64,000 bases of DNA from Hydrogenophaga sp. (lineage in GTDB: Bacteria > Pseudomonadota > Gammaproteobacteria > Burkholderiales > Burkholderiaceae_C), in the NCBI RefSeq assembly GCF_025699295.1, contig NZ_JAILWB010000009.1, positions 124,001 through 188,000 on the forward strand, read 5' to 3'. This document shows positions 26,478-35,245 of the stretch, piece after piece (within the stretch, counting starts at the first letter, position 1; each line of letters starts with the position of its first letter). The translations under genes and the position numbers were made by a program. The notes beneath the pieces are model-generated. The model was given only the letters and a program-made list of their open reading frames with translations, ran no database searches and was not told where the DNA came from.

Positions 26478-27833
26478 ATGCTGAAGCCCGTCACCGTTTC
26501 CACCACGCCCCGCGTCATCGATCTGCGCGTCGTCCCCGTCGCGGGGCGCGACAGCATGTTGCTCAACCTGAGCGGCGCGCACGCGCCCTTCTTCACGCGC
26601 AACCTGCTGATCCTCACCGACAGCGCAGGGCGCACTGGCGTGGGTGAGGTGCCGGGCGGCGAGAAGATCCGCCAGACGCTGGAGGACGCGCGCGAGCTGG
26701 TGGTGGGCCGCGCCATTGGTGACCACCAGCGCGTGCTGCGCGACATGCAGACGCGCTTTGCCGACCGCGACGCGGGCGGGCGCGGGCTGCAGACCTTCGA
26801 CCTGCGCACCACCATCCATGCCGTCACGGCAGTCGAATCGGCACTGCTCGACCTGCTCGGCCAGCACCTGGAGGTGCCGGTGGCCGCGCTGCTCGGCGAA
26901 GGCCAGCAGCGCGAATCGGTGGAGATGCTGGGCTACCTGTTCTTCATCGGCGACAAGTCGAAGACGAACCTGCCTTATGTCGATGCGGCGAGCGAGCCGG
27001 ACGCGGACAACGCCTGGTTCCGCCTGCGCCACGAACAAGCCATGACGCCCGAAGCCATCGTGCGCCTGGCCGAGGCCGCGCGCGAGCGCTACGGCTTCAA
27101 CGACTTCAAGCTCAAGGGCGGCGTGCTGCGCGGCGACGAGGAAGTGGATGCCGTGACCGCGCTGCACGAGCGCTTTCCCGACGCGCGCGTGACGCTCGAC
27201 CCCAACGGCGGCTGGTTGCTGAAAGACGCGATCCGCCTGGGCCAGCGCATGCGCGGCATCGTCGCCTACGCCGAAGACCCCTGCGGCGCGGAAGACGGCT
27301 TCTCGGGCCGCGAGGTGATGGCCGAATTCCGCCGCGCCACCGGCCTGCCCACGGCGACCAACATGGTCACCACCGACTGGCGCCAGATGGTGCACGCTCT
27401 CTCGCTGCAGTCGGTCGACATCCCATTGGCCGACCCGCATTTCTGGACCATGGCCGGCAGCGTGCGCGTGGCGCAGACCTGCCGCGACTGGGGCCTGACC
27501 TGGGGCTCGCATTCCAACAACCACTTCGACGTGTCCCTGGCCATGTTCACCCACGTCGGCGCGGCCGCACCGGGCAAGGTCACTGCGATCGACACACACT
27601 GGATCTGGCAGGACGGCCAGCGCCTCACCAAAGAGCCGCTGCAGATCGTGAACGGCCATGTGCAGGTGCCGAAGAAGCCCGGCCTGGGCGTCGAGCTCGA
27701 CATGGCCGAGGTGGAGAAGGCGCACCAGCTCTACCTGCAGCACGGCCTGGGCGCGCGCGACGACGCCATGGCCATGCAGAGCCTGATCCCGAACTGGACC
27801 TTCAACCCCAAGCGCCCCGCCATGGACCGATGA
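26478..27833 (+). CDS. gudD: Glucarate dehydratase
   Basis: 451 residues of the enolase superfamily, close to E. coli GudD (446). The catalytic pair Lys211-x-Lys213 (DFKLKGG), metal ligand region (VTLDPNGGW, then AEDPCG), and the His-containing segment [14 protein letters not shown] near residue 345 are present. Dehydrates D-glucarate to 5-keto-4-deoxy-glucarate with Mg2+. The ORF is open from 26232; ATG 26478 gives the family length. Followed by the aldolase gene 55 bases downstream. Confidence 0.95.
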   Translation: MLKPVTVSTTPRVIDLRVVPVAGRDSMLLNLSGAHAPFFTRNLLILTDSAGRTGVGEVPGGEKIRQTLEDARELVVGRAIGDHQRVLRDMQTRFADRDAGGRGLQTFDLRTTIHAVTAVESALLDLLGQHLEVPVAALLGEGQQRESVEMLGYLFFIGDKSKTNLPYVDAASEPDADNAWFRLRHEQAMTPEAIVRLAEAARERYGFNDFKLKGGVLRGDEEVDAVTALHERFPDARVTLDPNGGWLLKDAIRLGQRMRGIVAYAEDPCGAEDGFSGREVMAEFRRATGLPTATNMVTTDWRQMVHALSLQSVDIPLADPHFWTMAGSVRVAQTCRDWGLTWGSHSNNHFDVSLAMFTHVGAAAPGKVTAIDTHWIWQDGQRLTKEPLQIVNGHVQVPKKPGLGVELDMAEVEKAHQLYLQHGLGARDDAMAMQSLIPNWTFNPKRPAMDR

Positions 27834-27888
27834 ACGCGCCGCGTTCCTCGCCCAACCCTCAACCCCCAACGCTCCACACACAACAACC

Positions 27889-28677
27889 ATGAGACCCAAC
27901 CGACTGCGCGAGATATGGGCCCGTGGTGGCGCGGTGGCCAACGGCTGGCTGGCCATCCCCAACAGCTTTTCCGCCGAGACCATGGCCCACCAGGGCTGGG
28001 ACTCGCTCACCATTGACCTGCAGCACGGCGTGGTCGACTACCAGGCCATGGTGACCATGCTGCAGGCCATCAGCACCACCGACACCGTGCCCGTGGTGCG
28101 CGTGCCCTGGCTGGAGCCCGGCATCCTCATGAAGACGCTGGACGCCGGCGCCTACGGCGTGATCTGCCCCATGGTGAACACCCGCGCCGACGCCGAGAAG
28201 CTGGTGGCGTACACCCACTACGCACCGCGCGGCACGCGCAGCTTCGGCCCGGTGCGCGCGCTGCTCTACGGCGGCGCCGACTATCCCGCCAAGGCCAACG
28301 ACACCATCGTCACCTTCGCCATGATCGAAACCGCGCAGGCGCTGGACAACCTGGACGACATCCTCGCCACGCCGGGGCTGGATGCGATCTACATCGGCCC
28401 GTCGGACCTGTCGCTCGCGCTCGGCTGCAACCCCACCTTCGACGACCTCGACCCCAAGGCCGCCGATGCGGTGGAGCACATCCTGGCGCGCGCCAAAGCG
28501 CACGGCCTGGTGGCCGGCATCCACAACGGAACGCCCGAAGCGGCGGCGCGGCGCATCGCCATGGGCTTCCAGTTCGTCACCATCAGCTCGGACGCGCGCC
28601 TCATCGCCGCCGGCTCGCAGCAGGTGCTCGCCACGCTGCGCGCCTCGCACGCACCGAAAGACGCGGGCGGCTACTGA
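27889..28677 (+). CDS. garL: 5-keto-4-deoxy-D-glucarate aldolase (HpcH/HpaI family)
   Basis: 262 residues of the class II HpcH/HpaI aldolase family (FDLQHG-type motif TIDLQHGVVDY, metal ligands Glu in MIETAQAL and Asp in IGPSDLSLALG, Arg in VVRVPW). Cleaves keto-deoxy-glucarate to pyruvate and tartronate semialdehyde. Slightly different spacing from 4-hydroxy-2-oxovalerate-type aldolases, but its position between gudD and garR fixes the role with good confidence. Confidence 0.88.
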   Translation: MRPNRLREIWARGGAVANGWLAIPNSFSAETMAHQGWDSLTIDLQHGVVDYQAMVTMLQAISTTDTVPVVRVPWLEPGILMKTLDAGAYGVICPMVNTRADAEKLVAYTHYAPRGTRSFGPVRALLYGGADYPAKANDTIVTFAMIETAQALDNLDDILATPGLDAIYIGPSDLSLALGCNPTFDDLDPKAADAVEHILARAKAHGLVAGIHNGTPEAAARRIAMGFQFVTISSDARLIAAGSQQVLATLRASHAPKDAGGY

Positions 28678-28712
28678 CCGCTTTCTCCCCCTCTGAACAA
28701 GGAACCAGACAT

Positions 28713-29597
28713 ATGAAGATCGGATTCATCGGCCTGGGCATCATGGGCACGCCCATGGCCCTGCACCTTGCCAAGGCCGGCCACCAGCTGTTCGTGCACA
28801 CGCGCAGCCAGGTGCCGCAAGACATCCAGGCCAGCGGTGCCACGCGCTGCGACAACACCGCCGCCGTGGCGCGCGAGGCCGAGGTCATCTTCACCATGGT
28901 GCCCGACACCCCGGACGTGGAAGCGGTGCTGTTTGGCGAGAACGGTGTGGCGCAGGGCTTGAGCAAGGGCAAGGTCGTGGTCGACATGAGTTCGATCAGC
29001 CCCATGGCCACCAAGGCGTTTGCCAAGAAGATCAATGCGCTCGGCTGCGACTATGTGGACGCGCCCGTCTCAGGCGGCGAGGTCGGTGCCAAGGCCGCGT
29101 CGCTCACCATCATGTGCGGCGCAGACGAAGCCGTGTTCGAGCGCATCAAGCCGCTGCTGGAACTCATGGGCAAGAACATCACCCTGGTCGGCGGCGTGGG
29201 CGACGGCCAGACCACCAAGGTGGCCAACCAGATCATCGTGGCCCTCAACATCGCCGCCGTGAGCGAAGCCCTGGTGTTCGCCAGCAAGGCCGGCGCCGAC
29301 CCGGCCAAGGTGCGCCAGGCCCTCATGGGCGGCTTTGCCGCCAGCCGCATCCTGGAAGTGCACGGCGAACGCATGATCAAGCGCACCTTCAACCCGGGCT
29401 TTCGCATCAAGCTGCACCAGAAGGATTTGAACCTCGCGCTGCAGGGCGCGAAGGAACTCGGCGTGGGCCTGCCGCAAACAGCCAACGCCGCGCAGCTCAT
29501 GAGCGCCTGCGCCGCCAACGGCATGGGCGAACTGGACCACTCCGCGCTGGTCAAGGCGCTGGAGCTGATGGCCAACCACGAGGTGGCGAAGGGGTGA
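28713..29597 (+). CDS. garR: 2-hydroxy-3-oxopropionate (tartronate semialdehyde) reductase
   Basis: 294 residues of the beta-hydroxyacid dehydrogenase family: Rossmann motif GFIGLGIMG at residues 4-12, substrate-binding DAPVSGGEVGA, catalytic Lys169 (TTKVANQ) and the C-terminal KDLNLAL helix. Reduces tartronate semialdehyde to D-glycerate with NAD(P)H. It is the last gene of the glucarate operon and is followed by a strong terminator. A glycerate kinase is not in the window. Confidence 0.95.
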   Translation: MKIGFIGLGIMGTPMALHLAKAGHQLFVHTRSQVPQDIQASGATRCDNTAAVAREAEVIFTMVPDTPDVEAVLFGENGVAQGLSKGKVVVDMSSISPMATKAFAKKINALGCDYVDAPVSGGEVGAKAASLTIMCGADEAVFERIKPLLELMGKNITLVGGVGDGQTTKVANQIIVALNIAAVSEALVFASKAGADPAKVRQALMGGFAASRILEVHGERMIKRTFNPGFRIKLHQKDLNLALQGAKELGVGLPQTANAAQLMSACAANGMGELDHSALVKALELMANHEVAKG

Positions 29598-29626
29598 GGG
29601 TGGCGTGCGCGGGTTGACGCCCCAAC

Positions 29627-29657
29627 AAAAAAGCCGGCCACAAGCCGGCGTTTTTTT
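29627..29657 (+). terminator. Intrinsic terminator of the glucarate operon
   Basis: GCCGGC (29633-29638), CACAA, GCCGGC (29644-29649), then G and seven T (29651-29657), with a matching A-run before the stem. A textbook rho-independent terminator 30 bases after garR. Confidence 0.93.
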
Positions 29658-29805
29658 GCTTGGGCGGTGTCGTTGTTGCAGGTAGGCCACCGGGCTCACC
29701 AAGTTTGAAGAAGAATCAACGACAAATCACCGCCGTTAATGAAATTAGCGCAGATCGAAAGGCGATCAGTTGCCAGCAAGGTGAGAAAAAACGACGCACG
29801 TTCAC

Positions 29806-30039
29806 AGCTGCCGCATCGTCGTGCCGACGCTGTTTCGCGAGGGGTACCTGGATTGCCTCCGTGTTCTTTCACGGGAAGGTGGCCCCCGCCCCTTTCCCGA
29901 CGCGATGCAGTGGATTCATGACTGGACCGCAGCCTTCGACTATGAGGACCTGGACAAGGTCATCGCGGACATGCACTTGTACAACGCCTTCGAGAAATCG
30001 CGAACGCAACACAAGCTGCTGCGGCCCCGGAAGGCTTGA
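29806..30039 (+). pseudogene. C-terminal remnant of a Fic-family protein
   Basis: A 72-78 codon frame whose residues (VVPTLFREGYLDCLRVLS, DAMQWIHDWTAAFDYEDLD, NAFEKSRTQHKLLRP) resemble the region that follows the HPFxxGNGR motif in Fic/DOC-like AMPylase-type proteins. The catalytic Fic motif itself is absent: an in-frame TGA at 29782 closes the frame upstream. I therefore read it as a decayed end of a larger gene. The family recognition is from memory of this C-terminal pattern and is moderately sure. The surrounding DNA (29660-29800) is AT-richer and carries no other gene. Confidence 0.45.
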
Positions 30040-30044
30040 GGTGA

Positions 30045-31340
30045 TCAGGCCCTGGAAGTGGTAAGCCAGCCCGCGAGAAAACTCACGATGGCGAGCACCT
30101 GAACCGCGGCCACCGTCAGCAGGAAGGCCGAGGTGTTCACGCCCAGGTGCGGGCCTCCAGCGCCCGCGGCGCTCAGCACGAAGCCGAACACCGCCGGCGC
30201 AAACGCGTAGCTGGCCTGCGCCATCGCCACGACCAAGGCCACGACGCGCGGCACGTCTTCCCGGGCGAACTCCGCCTGCGCGATCAAGGGCGGCAGAGAG
30301 GTCGCGTTGCCGATGCCCGAACCGAACAGCGCGACGCCCAACAGGATCCACGCAACTTGCTGCGCGTCCACGCACAGCAGCACGATCGAACCGGCCAGTT
30401 GCACGCCATAGGCCAGCGCGGCCACAAAACGCCGCTGGGTGCCCGCCGGCAGCAGGCGCGCCACGAACATGCGCCCCGCGATCGCGCAGGCCGTCGCAAA
30501 GCCCATGGCCCAGCCGGCCGCCTGCGCACCCAGCGCGGGCACCAGCACCGAGAACAGGTGCGCCAGCAGGCCGATCTGCGCAAACAGCCCGGCCGACATG
30601 CCCAGCGCCAGGCTCAGGAAGCGGCGGTTGCGCCACAGCAGGCGGCCGGGAAGTGCGCGCACCTGCAAAGGTGCCGGGCAGGGCGCTGAAGCGCCGAGGC
30701 CCTCGCCGTCCGGCCGCTGTCCCAACTGCTCGGGCGTCCGGGTGAACACGGTGGGCGAAAGCAGCGCCATCACCGCCACCATCACCAGCCCGACGAGGCC
30801 GGCACCTGCGGTGAAGCCCAGCTGTGCGATCAGCAGCACCCACAAAGGCGAGAACACGACGCCGCCCAGGCTCGCCCCGTTGTAGGCCCTGGCCAGGGCC
30901 ATCGGCCGCGCGCGCACGTACCAGGGCGCAATGGCGGCGTTCACGGCAACCGCCCCCATCGTCACCCAGCCGGCGCCGCTCAACAGCGCGCTGAAGAACA
31001 ACTGCCACGGCTGCGCGGCCAGGGACCATCCCACAACCCCCACGGCCGTGCAGGCGGCGCCCACGACGGCCGTTGGCCCGACGCCGAAGCGGCGATGCAG
31101 GGACGGGAGCCGCGTGACCACGAGGGCGCCGAACAGGTAGTGCACCGTCACCGCGGCCGACACCAGCATCAGCGACCAGCCGGTGCGTTGCACGACGGCG
31201 TGCAGAAAGATGGACGGACCGTAGAAGCCCACGCCCCAGCCCAGAAGCGCCATGACGAAAGCCGCGCGGACCACCCATGGCCCGAAGAAGGGAGCGGGAA
31301 GGCTTGTTGAGGGGAGTTGCCGGGTTGGGGTTGGGTGCAT
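30045..31340 (-). CDS. MFS transporter
   Basis: 431 residues with 12 hydrophobic segments, of the major facilitator superfamily, closest in pattern to OFA/monocarboxylate-type (YhjX/NarK-like) members: early GWGVGFYGPSIFLHAVVQRTGWS and mid-protein NGASLGGVVFSPLWVLLI. Start at ATG 31340; an upstream ATG at 31367 lacks support. Substrate unknown. The gene borders the accessory island and has normal GC content, so it is probably on the chromosomal-backbone side of the junction. Confidence 0.85.
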   Translation of the reverse strand: MHPTPTRQLPSTSLPAPFFGPWVVRAAFVMALLGWGVGFYGPSIFLHAVVQRTGWSLMLVSAAVTVHYLFGALVVTRLPSLHRRFGVGPTAVVGAACTAVGVVGWSLAAQPWQLFFSALLSGAGWVTMGAVAVNAAIAPWYVRARPMALARAYNGASLGGVVFSPLWVLLIAQLGFTAGAGLVGLVMVAVMALLSPTVFTRTPEQLGQRPDGEGLGASAPCPAPLQVRALPGRLLWRNRRFLSLALGMSAGLFAQIGLLAHLFSVLVPALGAQAAGWAMGFATACAIAGRMFVARLLPAGTQRRFVAALAYGVQLAGSIVLLCVDAQQVAWILLGVALFGSGIGNATSLPPLIAQAEFAREDVPRVVALVVAMAQASYAFAPAVFGFVLSAAGAGGPHLGVNTSAFLLTVAAVQVLAIVSFLAGWLTTSRA

Positions 31341-31934
31341 GCCCCCATCTTGGTGGCTGCGGTGCACCTGGTGCTTCGATGAGGGGCGAAGCGTTGCGGG
31401 CGCGTCGACAGCGTGCTCTCGTGGCGTTGCGCGCGCGAGACTTGGTCCTGTCTCTTACCGAGCTTCGGGAGTGGTTGTTCGGCTCTGCAGCGATTGCTGC
31501 CGGTTGAGCCAACGCACCGAACGTGCGATCTGCACCACATTGCAGTCATTCAGTAGTTGGGGATGCAGGTCTACGGCTACCAGACAACGGTGCCACGGCT
31601 AGACTGCCGCCATAGGCCAGGAGCAGCCGGTGGGGTACTTCCGAAGCGGACGTTCCACGTCTGAGCTGAGCGGCGCGCGAAGGGTCAGGCCGCACCGCGA
31701 ACCGGGGCCCGAAGCTGCCTTCGCTCAGCCTCAGAGGCGGTCGCTCAACGCCAGTGCTCAAGAGCGCCGGAAGCAGGGGGGCAGGCTTCAAAGCGCGACC
31801 TTTCGGAGTCGGCTTGACCGATGGTCACCCCAAGTTCTGCTTGTCCGCGGCTGCGATAGCTTCTCTAGTTTGCGCAAGCCCAACGTCGGGGCTTGCAGAT
31901 AAGCCAACAATGCCATGCGCTTTGAAAGGAAGTC
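31341..31934. other. Long intergenic stretch at the island boundary
   Basis: 594 bases without a supported gene. Short frames exist but none has a ribosome site or recognisable product. The left part is GC-rich; from about 31780 the composition shifts toward A/T, marking entry into foreign DNA. The central part (31630-31760) has the look of degenerate sequence, with GCGGAC, CTGAGCTGAG and CCTCAGAGGCGG-like pieces that resemble, in inverted orientation, pieces near 33280-33315. No tRNA, integrase or clear direct repeat was seen. Confidence 0.5.
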
Positions 31935-33092
31935 ATGCCCGCCGGAACACCCAGCGCTGAAGCCCTCATGGATCAGCTGACAGTGAAGTTTTTCTCCATG
32001 GACACGCAGGTGATTGAGGCTGCAGGGTTCAAGTTCTCCGAGGGAGCACTGAACACGCTCCGGAGCCAGAGACCAAAATGGGTTCGGCTTCTTCTCACCG
32101 AAGTGGTGGAAAAGGAAGTTCTTGCCCATCGCATGGATCCCGTTTCAAGCGCTGTGCAAGCGCTCTCGAGCGCAATAGCCAACGCAGAACGTCTGACCAA
32201 AATCAGCCTCGCAAAGGCGAGCACTCAAGTAAACGCTTTGGAGGTCTTAGAGACCACTCGGAAGAGATTCGAAGATGAACTCACCAAGTACCTTAAGTCC
32301 ATGAGCGGCGCAGTAATTCCAATCGCTGGGACTCGGCTGGCGCAACTGATATTTGAGAGGTACTTCAATCTAGAGGCGCCTTTTGAGAAGCGCAAAGATA
32401 AAAAATCCGAGTTCCCAGACGCTGCTGCGCTGCTTGTGCTAGAAGAATATGCGAGGAAGCAAAAGTGCTACGGGGTGGTCGTTTCAAACGATATGGGCTG
32501 GGTGCAATACGCTGAATCTTCGGAGCGCATCTTTTGCGTAAGAAGCTTGGAAGAATTCACGAGTCTCTTCCAGTCAGTAGGGCGCGAAGCTGATGCTGTC
32601 CTTGCAAAGGTAAATGACGCGCTTGACGACTCAAGCTCAAGTATCAGGTCTGCAATTGAAACGCGACTCATCGAACACCTTGGCGAGGTCGACTGGTCCA
32701 TAGGTGAGATCTCTGCTGACGGTGTTGACCGAGCTGACGGCTACGTCTCAAACGCAACGTTCAAGTCCTACAGCATCGCGGAGGGAGATCCTAAGCTGTG
32801 GTTCAACTCCAAGGATCACTCCTTCTGTGTCATAGAACTCCAAGCTGCTGTAGTCGTAGGCCTTCAGATAGGGGTCGAGTTCTTCAAAAGAGATGCTTTC
32901 GATAGAGATGAATTTTCACTCGGTTTTGATGTGACAAGAATGACCCATGAGATTGAAGTGAACGTCTTTCTAGAATGCAAGGGCGAACTGGTCCCTGCTC
33001 CTGTCGACGACTGGGAATTGAATGTTGAATGTGCGTACGAAGAATACGAAGTAGACGTTGGACACATCGACTACGATCCATCCGACTACTAA
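31935..33092 (+). CDS. PIN_8 (DUF4935-type) domain protein, defence-island associated
   Basis: 385 residues. The N-terminal two thirds match the PIN_8 pattern: Asp23 in FFSMDTQVI, then a long helical insert, Asp162 in EFPDAAALLVLEEYA, and Asp in VVSNDMGWVQYAE. Together with nearby acidic residues these can form the Mg2+ site of a PIN ribonuclease. The C-terminal ~150 residues are beta-rich and very acidic (YEEYEVDVGHIDYDPSDY), family unknown. GGAAG lies just before ATG 31935. The codon use is clearly more A/T-rich than that of neighbouring genes, implying recent transfer. It lies upstream of, and may belong to, the OLD/UvrD defence pair, though 362 bases separate them. Confidence 0.75.
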   Translation: MPAGTPSAEALMDQLTVKFFSMDTQVIEAAGFKFSEGALNTLRSQRPKWVRLLLTEVVEKEVLAHRMDPVSSAVQALSSAIANAERLTKISLAKASTQVNALEVLETTRKRFEDELTKYLKSMSGAVIPIAGTRLAQLIFERYFNLEAPFEKRKDKKSEFPDAAALLVLEEYARKQKCYGVVVSNDMGWVQYAESSERIFCVRSLEEFTSLFQSVGREADAVLAKVNDALDDSSSSIRSAIETRLIEHLGEVDWSIGEISADGVDRADGYVSNATFKSYSIAEGDPKLWFNSKDHSFCVIELQAAVVVGLQIGVEFFKRDAFDRDEFSLGFDVTRMTHEIEVNVFLECKGELVPAPVDDWELNVECAYEEYEVDVGHIDYDPSDY

Positions 33093-33454
33093 CTACGCAC
33101 GGGGATCTTTCGATCCAACGATGACTTGCCGCAATGCCCGATGGGCCCACTTCGTGACGTTAGTTGCCTCGACGACGAGCGTCCGATAACAGTCTGGAGC
33201 TACCCACCATTGCCGATCATGGCCGTCAGCGCCGCGCCGATGACCTCTTACTTCCAGTTCGAGCCATCGCACTTCGACTCTTGCCTCAGGCTGAGGCCCG
33301 AAGGTGTCCGCTGAATCCGGGGCGATTCACCCGGGGTAGGAGCCGTATGCCTTAATTTGGAACGTACGGACATGTGTGGGGGGCCGGGGTAACTGGAATT
33401 CCTACCGTGATCGCCGATCACCGTAGTTAGGACACAGCAAAACAGGGGAGCGGA
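33093..33454. other. Intergenic stretch between the PIN_8 and OLD genes
   Basis: 362 bases with no supported gene. Contains a snap-back GCCTCAGGCTGAGGC (33283-33297) that could end PIN_8 transcription, and a long dyad at 33403-33425 just before the OLD nuclease gene. The separate signals suggest that the OLD/UvrD pair has its own promoter. Confidence 0.5.
33403..33425. promoter_or_regulatory. Dyad upstream of the OLD nuclease gene
   Basis: Inner repeat GTGATC (33407-33412), GCC, GATCAC (33416-33421), extended outward by TAC (33403-33405) and GTA (33423-33425) with one mismatched pair: 9 of 10 pairs match. It ends 29 bases before the ATG of the OLD gene, where an operator for a defence-system repressor or a 5' hairpin might be expected. 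Confidence 0.5.
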
Positions 33455-35245
33455 ATGCGAATAGCCAGCCTCAAAATCGAGAACTTTCGTGGCGTCAGAA
33501 CCGGCTTTGTGCGGTTCGGCAGGCATCCTGTCCTTGTTGGCGACAACAACACAGGCAAGACCACGTTGATCGAGGCGTTGACCCTCGTACTCGGCAGAGA
33601 TCGCCTGGTCCGGGAATTAACCGAGCATGACTTCTTTGGTTCCAACCCTCAGGCTGCGGACCGTCTCAAGGTCGTGGCAACGGTCACCGATTTTCTCGGC
33701 GACGACCCTGAGCAAAGCAGCCAATGGTTCCGCGATGAGAGAGCGGTTGTCAAATGGCTTGATGAGGCGACAGGCCTGGTGCATCCTGCGCGCAACAACC
33801 CAGCCTGGAAGCTTTGTTGCCAGATCGGCGTTCAAGCGCGCTTCGACCATGACAGCTTAGCCGTGGAAACCATCCGCTACTTCCACGATCACGATGATCA
33901 GATCGATCCCTTCGCTGATGAGGCGCCGGCACCCGTTCCAGGCAAGCTAATACAGGAACTGAGTTTCTACTTGGTGCGCGCGAGCCGAACCTGGGACAAG
34001 GTCTTCTCCTGGGGCAATGAGCTTTTCAAGCGCACCGTGTTGGCTGCAGCGGCACAGCCTGCAGATGCACTGCTGGCTGAGCGAGATCGTCTGCGGGCAC
34101 CAGCCCAGCCAATCGATGCTGACCCAGGCATTCAGCCCCTGATCCAGAATTTGAACAACGAGCTCGCGCTTTCGTTTCCGAATGCTCCGAAGGTCCAATT
34201 GAGACTTACCAGCACCGACAGCCGCTCGGTGATGGAGGCAGTTTCAGCTCACTTTGCAGGAACGGATGGCTTCAGTATTCCTGCGGCGAGACAGGGCAGC
34301 GGATTGGTGTCCATGCAAGGCCTATTACTGCTGCTCGAACTCGGTCGCGCCCGTGCAGCAAGCGGTGGTGAGTTCTTGATGGCACTGGAGGAGCCGGAAG
34401 TCCATCTTCCACCTTCTGCACAGCAGCGGTTGGTTCAGCGGGTTCAAGCTCTGTCCACCCAGACCTTTGTAACGACCCACTCGCCGCTTGTTGCCAGCAT
34501 GGCGGACCCAACCTCCGTTTTGATCTTGAAGAAGCATGATGGCGTTCTTTCAGCCGAGCCTTTCTTGACCAGTCAACTTACTGCAGCGGCCCCCAACTGG
34601 AAGCGCAAGTTCTTCCAGCACAGCCGGATTGATGTGCTGAGTGCATTGATGCAGCCTGTACTCCTTGTTCCAGAAGGCAGAGCCGACTTCCAGCTACTGC
34701 GCTGCCTCCTCCGCCCCTTGATGATGACCGAAGGTTGGATCGACACGATGACGCGCCCCTTCGGCATCGAAGTCGGAGTGGTACCCACGGAAGACGCGAA
34801 CGTCCTAGAAACCCACAGGCTGATGCATCGGCTCCACAAGCGCGTGTGCTGCCTGGTCGACGGTGACGCAGCTGGGCGGGACTATGCGGATCAACTTCGC
34901 CAGGACGCCGCCCCGCCCAGCGCAATCATCCGCTGGAACGACGGTGCAATGATTGAGGATGCCATCGGTTGGATTTTCAATGCCGACGAAGCGGCAGTGG
35001 TCGCGAAGCTTGCGGACATTTCCCCGCAGCCCCCTACGTCCAGCGCCGACATCGTGGCGTACCTGAAGACCAAGAAGATGGACGTCATCGCATATGAAAG
35101 TCTCGCCGACGCCATCGCTACAACGCCAGCATGCAGAGGGCGCGCAGCAGACCTCCTGAGCGGCCTTGCTTGCGCTTGTGCCGGAGACGAAGCTACGCAG
35201 CGCTTTGTTCGCGGAGCAGATGGAGTGTGGGTGTTCCAGCCGTGA
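33455..35245 (+). CDS. OLD-family ATP-dependent endonuclease (GajA-like)
   Basis: 596 residues. N-terminal ABC-type ATPase with Walker A GDNNTGKTT (residues 29-37), a signature-like stretch ARQGSGLVSMQG, Walker B LMALEEPEVHL near residue 310 and H-loop TTHSPLV. The C-terminal Toprim nuclease has the Glu of LLVPEGRADF near 405 and the DxD of CLVDGDAAG near 467, plus NDGAMIEDAIG. GGGGAG precedes ATG 33455. The length, domain order and the coupled UvrD-like gene match Gabija GajA (about 580 residues) and class 2 OLD enzymes. It probably nicks or cuts invading phage DNA under nucleotide control. Confidence 0.88.
   Translation: MRIASLKIENFRGVRTGFVRFGRHPVLVGDNNTGKTTLIEALTLVLGRDRLVRELTEHDFFGSNPQAADRLKVVATVTDFLGDDPEQSSQWFRDERAVVKWLDEATGLVHPARNNPAWKLCCQIGVQARFDHDSLAVETIRYFHDHDDQIDPFADEAPAPVPGKLIQELSFYLVRASRTWDKVFSWGNELFKRTVLAAAAQPADALLAERDRLRAPAQPIDADPGIQPLIQNLNNELALSFPNAPKVQLRLTSTDSRSVMEAVSAHFAGTDGFSIPAARQGSGLVSMQGLLLLLELGRARAASGGEFLMALEEPEVHLPPSAQQRLVQRVQALSTQTFVTTHSPLVASMADPTSVLILKKHDGVLSAEPFLTSQLTAAAPNWKRKFFQHSRIDVLSALMQPVLLVPEGRADFQLLRCLLRPLMMTEGWIDTMTRPFGIEVGVVPTEDANVLETHRLMHRLHKRVCCLVDGDAAGRDYADQLRQDAAPPSAIIRWNDGAMIEDAIGWIFNADEAAVVAKLADISPQPPTSSADIVAYLKTKKMDVIAYESLADAIATTPACRGRAADLLSGLACACAGDEATQRFVRGADGVWVFQP

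Noticed and set aside
31277..31507. 76-residue frame in the island-boundary spacer
   Set aside because: It overlaps the start of the MFS gene, has no ribosome site and no recognisable product.
31630..31760. Integron attC-like or tRNA-like sequence
   Set aside because: GCGGAC and inverted pieces are present, but no paired core sites, no integrase and no cloverleaf could be built.
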